Assembly: GCA_001600495.1 (NCBI GenBank) | Contig: BCKE01000031.1 | Coordinates: 149,535-213,534, forward strand | Direction: 5' to 3' | Length of the DNA: 64,000 bases | Source of the DNA: Pilasporangium apinafurcum | Taxonomy: Eukaryota > Oomycota > Peronosporomycetes > Pythiales > Pythiaceae | Shown here: piece after piece, positions 20,512 through 30,393 of the stretch | How positions within the stretch are numbered: position 1 is the first letter of the stretch | Layout of the letters: the number at the start of each line of letters is the position of its first letter | Program-made: the position numbers and the translations under genes | The notes under the pieces: model-generated | Seen by the model: the letters and a program-made list of their open reading frames with translations, nothing else | What the model was told of the DNA's origin: nothing | Database searches by the model: none

Positions 20512-22222
20512 TCACACAATCATGATTCCATACTGAGTGAAAGCCTGAATGATGGGGGTGAGAATGATGAGACTGAGCAGATATGTCACGACGCCAAGGA
20601 AGATTGGGATGGGTAATGCCGGTAAAGCATCGACCTTTGCGAGAAAGTACACAGTGATGGCCAAGCCCTGATATCCAAAGAACAATATCAGAAGCGATGT
20701 GGATGGTTGCCCCAAATGTATATGACGATAAAAGCTACGTACGATGAGAATGACGAGGAAACAGGCGGTGAAGACAGCAAATCCATGCATGGCGCCTCGT
20801 GCAACAAGCACACTGTAGAAAATGAAATCCCCCAGACCGAGTTTAATGCTATTGTCGTCATCTCCATCGTCTTCAGTGTGGGCTTTGCCATTAGGACTGC
20901 CTTTGTTGGTGGAATGCATATGTTGCACATGCAGCGAACGATCCATCTGAATATTTGATGATCCCATCGCGTCGTCAGCATCACATTTCTTTTCCCCATT
21001 ATTGGCAGTGTCAACGTGTGCGTCTTTGATAACGGTTTGGAAGAGCAAGCCTGGTATCGGCGTCCCTTTTTCGTGAACCAAGTCGACGAGATACCGAAGC
21101 GGTCCGATAGGCGTCATGACAGCAAATAAATCCCAAAAACCAAGAAGAACGAGAATCATCCACACGCTCCACTGTATGCAAGTTCAATACGTCAGGATTT
21201 AGCAGTGTGAGTCAACGGTAGCAGTGAGTCCATACCTCTGGTAGTTGAGCGAGTTGCCAAGCCACAATGACGCTGGTTGCGATGAGATAGTTTTTTTCAA
21301 TGCAAGCCGGGATGCCTTTTTGGTAAAAGATGCTCAGCACACCCACGACTGCAAAATTGTACATGATGAATGCCAACGAGTAGCTGTCAATGATCCATCC
21401 CCATTGTAAACAGAGCACGATCACTATGATTTTGGACCCTGCAAGACCGAGCAACATTGTCGAGTAGAAGACGCAATAGCCAAGGAACACGTTTATGCAA
21501 TTGAATTTGTACAGCAACACGATCCCACAAGTCAGACATGCGATGAAACCAATCACGACAAGCGCATTGAACAACGCTTCGATGGATTTCGTGCTGACCG
21601 ACGAGGTGGATGTGTCGATATGCTGGTAATACATGTATGATCTACGAAATAGAACAGAAACACGACAAAATGAGCAAGAGTCGGCACTAAATGACTGAAA
21701 TGTGCATTTACAGCACGATGGTACCTACTGCATGGCCTCCTGCATGTCCTTGTCGGTCACGTTGCATGCAACAATGCTTGTGGACGGTTGGAAGACAAAT
21801 TGAAGCAGGCATTGTTGGTTAATTTGGTCAATAACTCATTTGTTTATTGACGCGATTGCACTCTACCTGGCCCAAATAATCGTGATCGAGACTGGCCATA
21901 ACACTGCAAAGAAGCTATTGAGCTGATGGATGACAGTGTCTAGATCCAAACCGACGGATTTCTGTTTTGCTGGGTACTTCAGCGGATGCTGCTGTTTGAT
22001 TGCCATGTCCATTGGTTGGTCTCTAGCCAAGAGTGGCTCTTCGTACATTCCCGATCTACATCCGCATGATAAGGAACAGTCTTGCTAAGCTACAGACAGA
22101 TACAACTATCTCATCCCTCCAAACACTCGATACATGCATAGATACGTAATTGACGAACCGATTGTCATCGTCGGAATCGAAGCCATGGATGCTCCACAGC
22201 GATTGTCCACTTGAGCGCCCAT
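20512..22222 (-). CDS. PSEN: Presenilin, catalytic subunit of gamma-secretase
   Basis: Exons on the minus strand: 22222..22146, 22055..21867, 21776..21729, 21641..21236 and 21171..20512; phases fit and give 459 aa, close to human presenilin-1 (467). It is a multi-pass intramembrane aspartyl protease of the ER and endomembranes. The three family signatures are present: first catalytic aspartate in GFWDLFAV (Asp254), second in KLGLGDFIFYS (Asp355) and ALPALPIPI (PALP about 424-427). The hydrophilic loop between the aspartates is His/Asp-rich. The first motif is W-D instead of the usual Y-D. The N-terminal LKYPAKQ matches the LKYGAKH start of TM1 in animals. Small exon 3 (48 nt) is supported only by phase and by SIVACNV following TM1. 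An upstream in-frame ATG at 22378 would overlap the promoter shared with DRC4, so 22222 is preferred. Confidence 0.9.
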
Positions 22223-22386
22223 TCCCCATCCGATCTTTCCCACCTCCACGCGCAAAATGAATCCTGAAAAGCCACTTCTATAATCGGATTGATATGTTTG
22301 GTGTATTTCTCTTAAGTTCGAGATACGAAACGACGCGCAGTTGAGCTTCCGGTCATCAAGTAAGAAGGTGACAAGCATCAGCTAGA
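22223..22386. promoter_or_regulatory. 164-bp bidirectional promoter region, presenilin/DRC4
   Basis: Head-to-head start codons of presenilin (minus) and DRC4 (plus) are separated by only 164 bp, so both promoters and 5' UTRs must fit here or overlap the coding ends. No specific element is claimed. Confidence 0.55.
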
Positions 22387-23994
22387 ATGGGTCCGAAGAA
22401 GAAGGGAAAAAAGGGGAAGAAGGGGAAGAAAGACGAAGAGCCGCTGCCAGAGGAGCCTTCCGGTACACATTAAAGTGACAGTTGTCCGTGTGCATGTTGT
22501 TTTGAAGTGAAACGTTTTGATGGTGATATTGTGTATTTTGGTGATTAGAGTATGATACGATGGACGTGCCGATGTTGAAGGAGGTGATCCAAATGCTTCG
22601 ACAACAGCTAGAGAAGGCGCAGATAGATCGAAATTACGTTCAGCACGAGCGGGTAAGTAAGCTTATGTCATGTTAGACGTTCACAAATTTGTATGAAAAG
22701 GGAAGAAGTTTCTGAAAGGATGTGTTTGTTATAGGATATGATTGAGTCGTTTTATGAAATCACCAAGCAGGAAATCCAAGACCATGAGAACCAGATCATG
22801 GCAAAAGATCGCGAAATGGAAATCATGGAGGACAACCATCGCGTGGAAGTACGCGTATACGTACAAAAGGTCAAGCACCTCGAGTACGAACACAAGAATA
22901 ACCTGAAGCGTGTACAAGCAGATGGTATGGGTCATTTAGACGAGGAAAATGATCTCCATCAGCATCGCGAAACAGTATTACGCAGTACTAAGCAATCGCT
23001 GAAGCTGGAGTTAAAAGAGCGCGAATTGTCCAACGAGGACGAGATCGATCAAATGAAGCAAGCGCACGAGAAGAATTTGATGAAATTGCGCGAACAATTT
23101 GAGAAAAACAATGCTGCACTGGAAGAGCGTTGTCAACAACGACTACAGGAATTACAGGAGAGCCTAGAACTGCGTCGAAAAGTGGATATTCATGAAATTG
23201 AAGAGCGAAAGAATTTGCACATTAATGATTTGATGAAGAACCATGAGAAGGCGTTCACACAGATCAAGAATTATTATAATGACATCACCAAGGATAATTT
23301 GCGTCTCATCGACTCATTGAAAAACGAAATCACTGCGATGAAAAAGAAAGCGGCTGCGAATACGAAGCTCATGCATGATGTCTCACAAGAAAATAAGCGA
23401 CTGTCTGAACCGCTTGCTGCTGCGATTCAAGAAGTTGAGCATTTGCGACACGAACTGAAGGACGAACAGAAGGACAAACTTTCACTGCGGAACGCCAAAG
23501 CGAGGTTGCTGTATCTGGCAAAGCAGGTGCACGACCTCAAGGAGAAGCAAAAAGAACTGAAACTAAAGTACAAGACGTTGGAGAATGACCGAAATGTGTT
23601 ATACGATACTTTTGAGCACACCGTGCAGACAATTCACAAAAAGGGCGAGTGCAAAAATCTCATTCTTGAGCAACGGCTCGCTACGATGGATGACCAGTAT
23701 GCACGCAAAGGCATGCAACTGCAGGAGATTCTCATGGCAGCAAACTTAGATCCTAGTCAGGCTCGGAGAGTCACAGAGAGTCTGGATCAAATATTAGACG
23801 AGAAGAACAGCAAAATTAGCGATCTGCAATACAGTGTCGCGAAGGAAAGCAAGGCGTTCAACGATACGTTGCGCACATTCGTTGAAAAACTGACGCAGTT
23901 TGGCATTCCCGAGGAAGAAATTCGGTCGCTCGGTTTTAAGCCATTACCCACAAACACGAATGTGAATCCAGCAGGACTTGTAACAGTTGGGTGA
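22387..23994 (+). CDS. DRC4: Dynein regulatory complex subunit 4 (GAS8)
   Basis: Exons 22387..22462, 22549..22652 and 22735..23994 give 479 aa; human GAS8 is 478. The N-terminus is the typical lysine tail (MGPKKKGKKGKKGKKDEEPL). The rest is almost entirely coiled coil and follows GAS8 through EYEHKNNLKRVQADG, LREQFEKNNAALEERC, EIEERKNLHINDLMKNHEKA, YYNDITKDNLRLI and NDRNVLYDTFEHTVQ. The protein is part of the nexin link between axonemal doublets and regulates dynein in motile flagella. Its presence implies a flagellate zoospore stage. It ends 81 bp from the end of WDR92, another axonemal-dynein gene. Confidence 0.93.
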
Positions 23995-24075
23995 AGGTTG
24001 CAGATGTTGTGAATCTATATTCAAAATAACAGCTGTATATTACTTGTACATACTTGGTGTTCTCCGTCGACTTGA

Positions 24076-25373
24076 TCAGTACTTATGGGTCTTGGACACG
24101 ATGTAGATGCGTACGGTTTGGTCTAATGATGCCAAAACGCAAAGCCCTTCTCGGTCAGGACTGCGATGATAACAGTAGGAATTAAAGAGATAGAAATTCA
24201 TGAATCAGTTTATGTTTCAAACCAAATAATGCAGCGCCACTGACCTCCAATCCACACTGACGATGGGCTGGGTTGATAAAATTCTCGAATTGAGCAGTTC
24301 CACCGATCCACACACTCCATAGAGCCTTCCCTCTGCATCGGTCGCTGTTCTTGAAAGTGGATAATGACTGTTTTAACAACACCAAACATGTTAGCATGCT
24401 GTTTAAGCCAACTGCCATCAGCATAAGCAGCTTACTATTTGTAAAAGTTGAACCCGCCGTTCCCCCCACCAGTCATGAATAGATCTCGATTCTGCGGCAT
24501 GAAACGGCCTTGCCAAATAGTCGACTTGTGTGCTTTTTCACTCATGCACGTGAAGCCTTTCTCCGGGTGGAACGTCCGAAGATCATAGATGCGGAATTTG
24601 GACTCGAGCGTCGTCACGAGTAACTTGTTCATCTCAATGTCTTTGCGATCGAATCGCGCGTCCACGACCCCATTTTGGCAATTTGTCTCCCACCGCAATG
24701 TGTTGGTGCGCAGGTCAAACATCTTGAGGTCACCATTGTCGTATCCACCGACAACGCAGCGCTCTTGGTCATTATATGAATTCCCAAAACATACGGTCCA
24801 GCAATCTCGAGCGGTTTCTGCATTTTTAGGTGCTAGTGTCACCACTGGGTCGGGCACACGGATGTCCCATACGCGAATGACGCCATCGCGTCCACCGGTG
24901 GCAATTTCAGGAGCCCCATGACCGACAGATTGACCTCCAATGCCGTCAATGGCATTGATGATCGACTTGTGAGCCTGTGCAGCATATACTGGCACATCTG
25001 GCTTTTCCAAGTCCCTGTATACACATATTTTCAAATTAGCGACTGTAGAAGTGTGAGAATGACGCAAATATTGCAATTAGTAGACACACCAGATATTCAT
25101 GACGCCTCCGTAATCGCCCGTTGCCAAATGGCGAGCGGTCAGCGCCGACGCACCGAAAGTGCCGCATTTGATGCCATGCGTCTTCTCTAATTCCATGTGA
25201 GTCTTCAACTCGCCCTGATTGAGTCCGTATACTGCGATTGCACCTGTTGCTTTAGGATAAATACCCATGGCGACGAACCGCGCCGAACACGGGATCCACT
25301 TGGTGTCATTCGGTGTAAACGTCAATGACTTGTTGATGTGCTCGATGATCTGTGGTGCATCAGTAGTGTCCAT
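24076..25373 (-). CDS. DNAAF10: WDR92/DNAAF10, WD40 dynein axonemal assembly factor
   Basis: Exons on the minus strand: 25373..25090, 25014..24436, 24367..24245 and 24160..24076; phases fit and give 356 aa (human 357). It is a seven-blade WD40 propeller that matches WDR92 throughout: PQIIEHINKSLTFTPNDTKW, IKCGTFGASAL, LATGDYGGVMNIWDLE, SIINAIDGIGG, EIATGGRDGVIRVWD, RDCWTVCFGNSYN, MSEKAHKSTIWQGRFMPQN and, in the small last exons, LSTQPIVSVDWSPD and the C-terminal strand. In animals and algae it works with the R2TP/prefoldin-like chaperone to pre-assemble axonemal dyneins in the cytosol. The last two exons are too short to stand out as open frames and were found by alignment and phase. Confidence 0.93.
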
Positions 25374-25855
25374 CGTGTATTTGGAGATTTCTTGTTACTT
25401 TCTTTGGTTCGGTGATAATGCAGAAATACTCGTAATGAGAACTATGGAATCAAGTAATCTGATGATGTTAATTCCGCCATTATCGTGTGGAGTCGCCACA
25501 CCGGCCGCCCTTTCGTTGATTAGCAGATAATATGTGGACCACCTTATATTTTATTATCTTCAAAGGCGTGGTCCACATAGATATTCTTTGTTCTGTTTTT
25601 GTTCACCCAATGTGATACACTTTATCACCCCTACACTCAGGTGCATCGACAAAATATTAGCCAATGGTTAATGTTTCTCACGGGTTCCTATTGCTAGCAT
25701 CCACCAATCACGACGCTTGGGCTACCACCGAGGTAAAGAGTTTCCTTTTCTGACTTCATCCATCGGTCCCTGCAAAAAAAAACGGTGAGTGTGCGGACAC
25801 ATATACAAATTCCAAGTCAATTGACCACAAAAGTAATCAAGTTGACAAGAGTGTC
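25374..25855. promoter_or_regulatory. Divergent promoter region WDR92/receptor gene A
   Basis: 482 bp between head-to-head start codons. It contains a perfect 12-bp inverted repeat (listed separately). No other element recognised. Confidence 0.45.
25531..25579. repeat. Perfect 12-bp inverted repeat with 25-bp spacer
   Basis: TATGTGGACCAC at 25531-25542 is matched exactly in reverse complement by GTGGTCCACATA at 25568-25579; the spacer is AT-rich. It could be a hairpin, a dyad binding site in the divergent promoter, or the ends of a tiny decayed foldback element. No target duplication is evident. Confidence 0.7.
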
Positions 25856-28800
25856 ATGCTGACAGATGACGAGCAGGAAACGCTGAAAGCCGTTGCGGCC
25901 GGGACGTCGTCAGGCTTGTCGATCATCGGTTCGTTGTATATCCTCGGTCGTTATTGGTATGCGCGACGGAAGAAGGCGAAAGCGCATGAATTGTCGTCAC
26001 TTCACAACTTGGAAGTGACGAAGGAGCTGATTCATGTGCTGGCATGGCTGGTACGATGATGACACTGACAAAAGCATTAGAGTGAAAGAAATCAATTAAA
26101 GTGGACCTGTGTACTTACTGGAATGGTGATTTGCTTGATGATGGATGGGTTAGGATCTTGTTGGGGCGATTGGCCGGATCTTTGGAACGTACCCAACACA
26201 GACGTTTGATCAAGACAAGGGGGAACCGGTGACAGACATTTGCAATATTCAAGCGTTTGGTATGCGTGATATCAGATCATTTGTATCTTCAACGATTTGC
26301 ATATTTATATGTCGATCTTGCTGACATGTGTTTTGGATGTGGACGAATGATCTGCTGTTGTTCGATTGTTTGTATGCCATTTAGTCATAACGTTTGGAGA
26401 CGGCGCGCCAATTGCATGGAATCTCGTCATGGCGTTTAATTTATTTCGATGGATATGCATGGGAGAAGATCAACAGAAATTACAAAAGAAGATTAAGTGG
26501 TACATTCTCGGCACGTTAGTTTTTGGGCTCACTATCCCAACAGTTGGGCTCTCATGTAAGTGAACACACAAAGACTACTTGCCCCTTTGGTGTGTGACAG
26601 CAACGCTCATTACCATTTCTTGCTCGATTATAGTTCATAAGTTTGGAGACGCAGGGAATTGGTGCTGGATCGTGGTTCCAGGGAAGCGTGCAGAGGAACT
26701 TTGGTGGAAACTGGGTACTTTATACATTTGGGTCCTGCTTGGTGGAGTGATTATGGCTGCACTCTTGGTACTTGTCAAGATTGACATGAAGAAGCGACTG
26801 CAAAGCTACGAAAATGAAGACGCCAGAGAGGCGTACAATGGGGTCGTGCACAATCTCACTATTTATATATGGGCATTCATCGTGTGCTGGCTCCCAGCGG
26901 TGGTGGATCGATCGTATTCGGCAATTACTGCTAAAGATTTATTTGTGCTCAACATGTTTCATGCATCCATTGTTCCCTTGCAAGGGTTTGTAAACGCAGT
27001 GATTTACGGCAAATTTCATCATTGGGTTGGGCGGATGGTTGCTTGGGGTTCTCCACACGATAATCCGAAGAACAACAATAAGCAGTCAATTACTAGCAAA
27101 ACCAAGAACCTGCAGCGTGAGGAGCAGGAGCGACACCAAATGGGTACTGCATCCATTTTCGTCACAACATTCGATATGAACTGGAACGACTTTCCTACCA
27201 ACTTGGTGCGTTGAGTTGATTGCATGATTACATGGAATCAATTGCAAATGTGTTTTTTACATCTGTTCGATGCTTTGACATAGGATGAATGGATCCCACC
27301 AAAAAAGGATTTGTACGTCTTCTCTCTTCAGCATTGCATTGGTGTGCAAAGCGTTGAGCAGTCTATCCGGAAATATTTGTTGCGAGTTAATTATCCGACC
27401 GCATACCGGTCAATTACATCACTTGCTGGTAGTGCGTACCGCGGCCAGATTCAAAATGTACGTTTGTCAATCAATTGGAAGTGCATGGTGGCCTATGTGA
27501 GCGGACATTTTTTAATATACGTGTGATGTAATCGCAGGCGTCAGTATGCCAAATACTCTTTGTCAACAACGCAGACGACGCGAGTGGAAATTTCCAATTC
27601 CATGCCAGTGATGGTCTCAAATGGGCTCAACGCAAGACTTTTAAAGAAGTGGCTGGTATCCCGATTCGATATTTTGAGGCGTCAATTGCCTTTGTTTCGT
27701 GCAATCTGAGTTCACACCATCGTTCACAGGATATGGATAATGTTGTGGCTACAAAGCATGCCCTCACTACTAGATTGATCCATTCTTTCGGAATGGATGC
27801 AGACACCGGTGCTACCGATTTTCCGAATTTATACCACCACACGTTTCTTTCCGGAAACATGAATTATGATGTGGATTTGCCGAAATCACTGCTATCGACA
27901 TCAATTGACCAAGCGTACAAGGCTGAGAGTTTGAGAAGAGCGACCGATATGGCGATAGAATTGAAGCTGAAAGTACTACAAGATTTACAACCTCTTCGAC
28001 GCAATACGGACCAAGCCATACCCCCTGGTTCAAATCGCTTTGGAACGTTTCAAAGAGGCAACTCAAATGTTCCTGTGGAATGGAATCTTCTGTACTTTAG
28101 CAGCCGAAATTCGTTAGAAAGAACCAGCAACCTGTCTTCATCGACGGACGACGATTGTGTGTATCGTGAAGTATATTCGTCATCTTGTGACAACCTCCCG
28201 TTCACGCTGCTAAAGTCTCCTATGGGACTTGACAATGAAGAAATGAATAACGTTAATCGAGATGGAAATAGCGAAGCTGTATCAGTCATGATCAAATCAG
28301 AGGAAGATTCCCATGACCGAGACTACCATTCAGACAGCCAAGGCAGGTGGCTATCGTTTTTGGATAACTTGTTTCCATCATCATCGCCAACGACACAGCT
28401 AACGCAACTGACCGGCTCGATTGGTAGCCGTCGAGCAAGTTTTCGCAATAATATCCGCGGAGATAACAAGAAAATTAGTGACTTGTTAGTGAGATCCCAA
28501 CTCGTTGCTGAGAAAGCCACCATGAAATGGAAAGAATTAATGCGTTATGATGAACTCCGCGCTGCAATCGAGGCAAAGGAGGTGTTCTGCGGCTTTGAGG
28601 AACCACCAATTCAGTTTTTACCATCCTATCCACGTCGAGTTGGTTCTTCTGCCTCATTTGCTATGGTTACGGATGGTTCATTTAAGGACGTTTTCGCAGA
28701 AATGAGTCTGGATCCTTCGAAACGTGGCTTAGCACCAGCCTACAAAGATCGTATTTTGTCTCACTCACTCCAAGATACAAAGCAACGACTCCGGAATATT

Positions 28801-29796
28801 CGGTATTGGCTTTGCGAAGAAATTACTACTTCTTCGCACAAACCCGTATGCAGTCTGTATGAGCTGGAAATTGATCGCTTCTTTTCCTATAAGATGGTGA
28901 AAGCCGCACTGGTTAATTCTAAGGATGCATTGCGAGACAAGACAGGTGTTCGCGAATTCAGAATCAAGTTGATGAATCTGGATGCTAATATTTGGACGTA
29001 TCAAGCCGAGCGAGTTGCAAGTTTCAATCAATTGTCTCCGCGAACTGGTGTGACCCATACTGGACGTAATGGTGTTGAAGCTTCTCTTGCGACTGCCGGT
29101 TACCAATCAAGCACAAGTAGCAGCGCCGAATCGATGACAAGCCGCCGCTCCTTAGCAGCAAGCAACAGGCACCGATCAATATCAAGGATTGTCGATCGCG
29201 TCTTTGGTAAGAATCGGGCTGAACCAGGTACGGCTACAGCAATGACGACTCCGACTCTATATTCCGATTTTGCTTCAGATGCTAGAGGATCACATCCATT
29301 GACCGTTGGTGGAGGTGATCGTCTTTCGGCTCTTTCTCCTTTTCACGTTGAGTTGGTTCCCGTTAATCCTCTCAATATCTCGACCATATTTCCACTACCC
29401 TCTGAAGATGTTTACGCATTACAACGAAAGGTCTACGAAGTCGCTCATTTTGTGCAAAACGGTTTCCAATCAAGCGCCGTGGACGAGGAAATTGAAGAGT
29501 CCCAGCTTGCGTACACAAACTTCCGAACAGTACCATGGAAAGAAGCAGCTCGATACGGAGTAACGCATTCCTCAGTCACACAACCTGTAAATGGCGTGGT
29601 GCATATTGCCATCACAATTGAAGCTGAAAACGGACATGGCGGTCAAGGGGTCCTCTGCATTAAAGAGGATGATATTCTCATGCATGCAGTCCCCGTGATT
29701 GGCGAAGCAGAGCTAATTCCTTTCGATGTAACGCTAACGTGGGGTGGCAAACATGTTGGATACCTTCATGGCGATATTCTCGCCTCGGTCATGTAG
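25856..29796 (+). CDS. GPCR-bigram A: cAMP-receptor-like 7TM receptor fused to 5-phosphatase-like domain
   Basis: Six exons: 25856..26050, 26154..26259, 26385..26555, 26634..27205, 27284..27457 and 27538..29796, 1158 aa. Residues 1 to about 310 form a seven-helix receptor resembling Dictyostelium cAMP receptors: short N-tail, TM1 GLSIIGSLYILGRYW, LHNLEVTKELIHVLAWL, ITFGDGAPIAWNL, WWKLGTLYIWVLL, FIVCWLP and VPLQGFVNAVIYGKF. An inositol-polyphosphate 5-phosphatase fold follows from about residue 332: TFDMN (336-340), DLYVFSLQHC (357-366), FVSCNLSS, SGNMNYD (511-517), a variable acidic/Ser insert of about 240 residues, FEEPPIQFLPSYP, PAYKDRIL (about 807) and TSSHKPVCS (about 838). A second variable linker leads to a conserved C-terminal module ending GGKHVGYLHGDILAS. 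Canonical catalytic residues are altered (see findings). Oomycetes are known for such receptor-effector fusions. Plasma-membrane location and phosphoinositide signalling are inferred. Confidence 0.85.
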
Positions 29797-30393
29797 GACA
29801 AGCTGTACAAGTTCTGTTTAGATGTGTGGCTTGTCGAGTATCAATTGTTATTTATCAGAGTTTCAGTTTGTTGATGAAAAGTACACAGAACGTAGTGTAC
29901 TGCACGCTAATCACATTTACAATACTGTTGTCAAACGATAAAAAAGTAGGAGGATAATTCATACCTAACTACGTTCATGGATTCTTCAATATCAACTCAA
30001 AAGCGTTTCAACAGTCATACCAACATCCAATGAGTACTTCGTCACCAATATTTGCATGTATCGTTCGAACGTTCGTCTTGGCATTTCACCTGATTCCTTC
30101 GTCTACGGAGCATATTAATTGGGAGCCAACTGTGTTACACTTCAGAGTCTTTTAATCGAAAAACGACAGTATTATACAAACCCTGAGATATACGGAAGTT
30201 GAAGTTCCCAACTGTCTCTTCACTATCTTGGATCACTTTCTTACTTTATAAATTAATATTAATTGATACAGGAAGTTTCCCTTTTGCATGACTCCACCAC
30301 TCTTTTCAACACCACTTGGTCACCTCTCGCTCGCGGACACAATACAATCTCCAAGTGAAACAAGCGCCAAACACAACCGTGTCGGAAACGCCA
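29797..30393. other. Intergenic, receptor genes A-B
   Basis: About 600 bp; holds the 3' end of gene A and promoter of gene B. The B reading frame is open upstream of its first ATG (from about 30316) but has no start codon there. No repeat or RNA seen. Confidence 0.4.
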
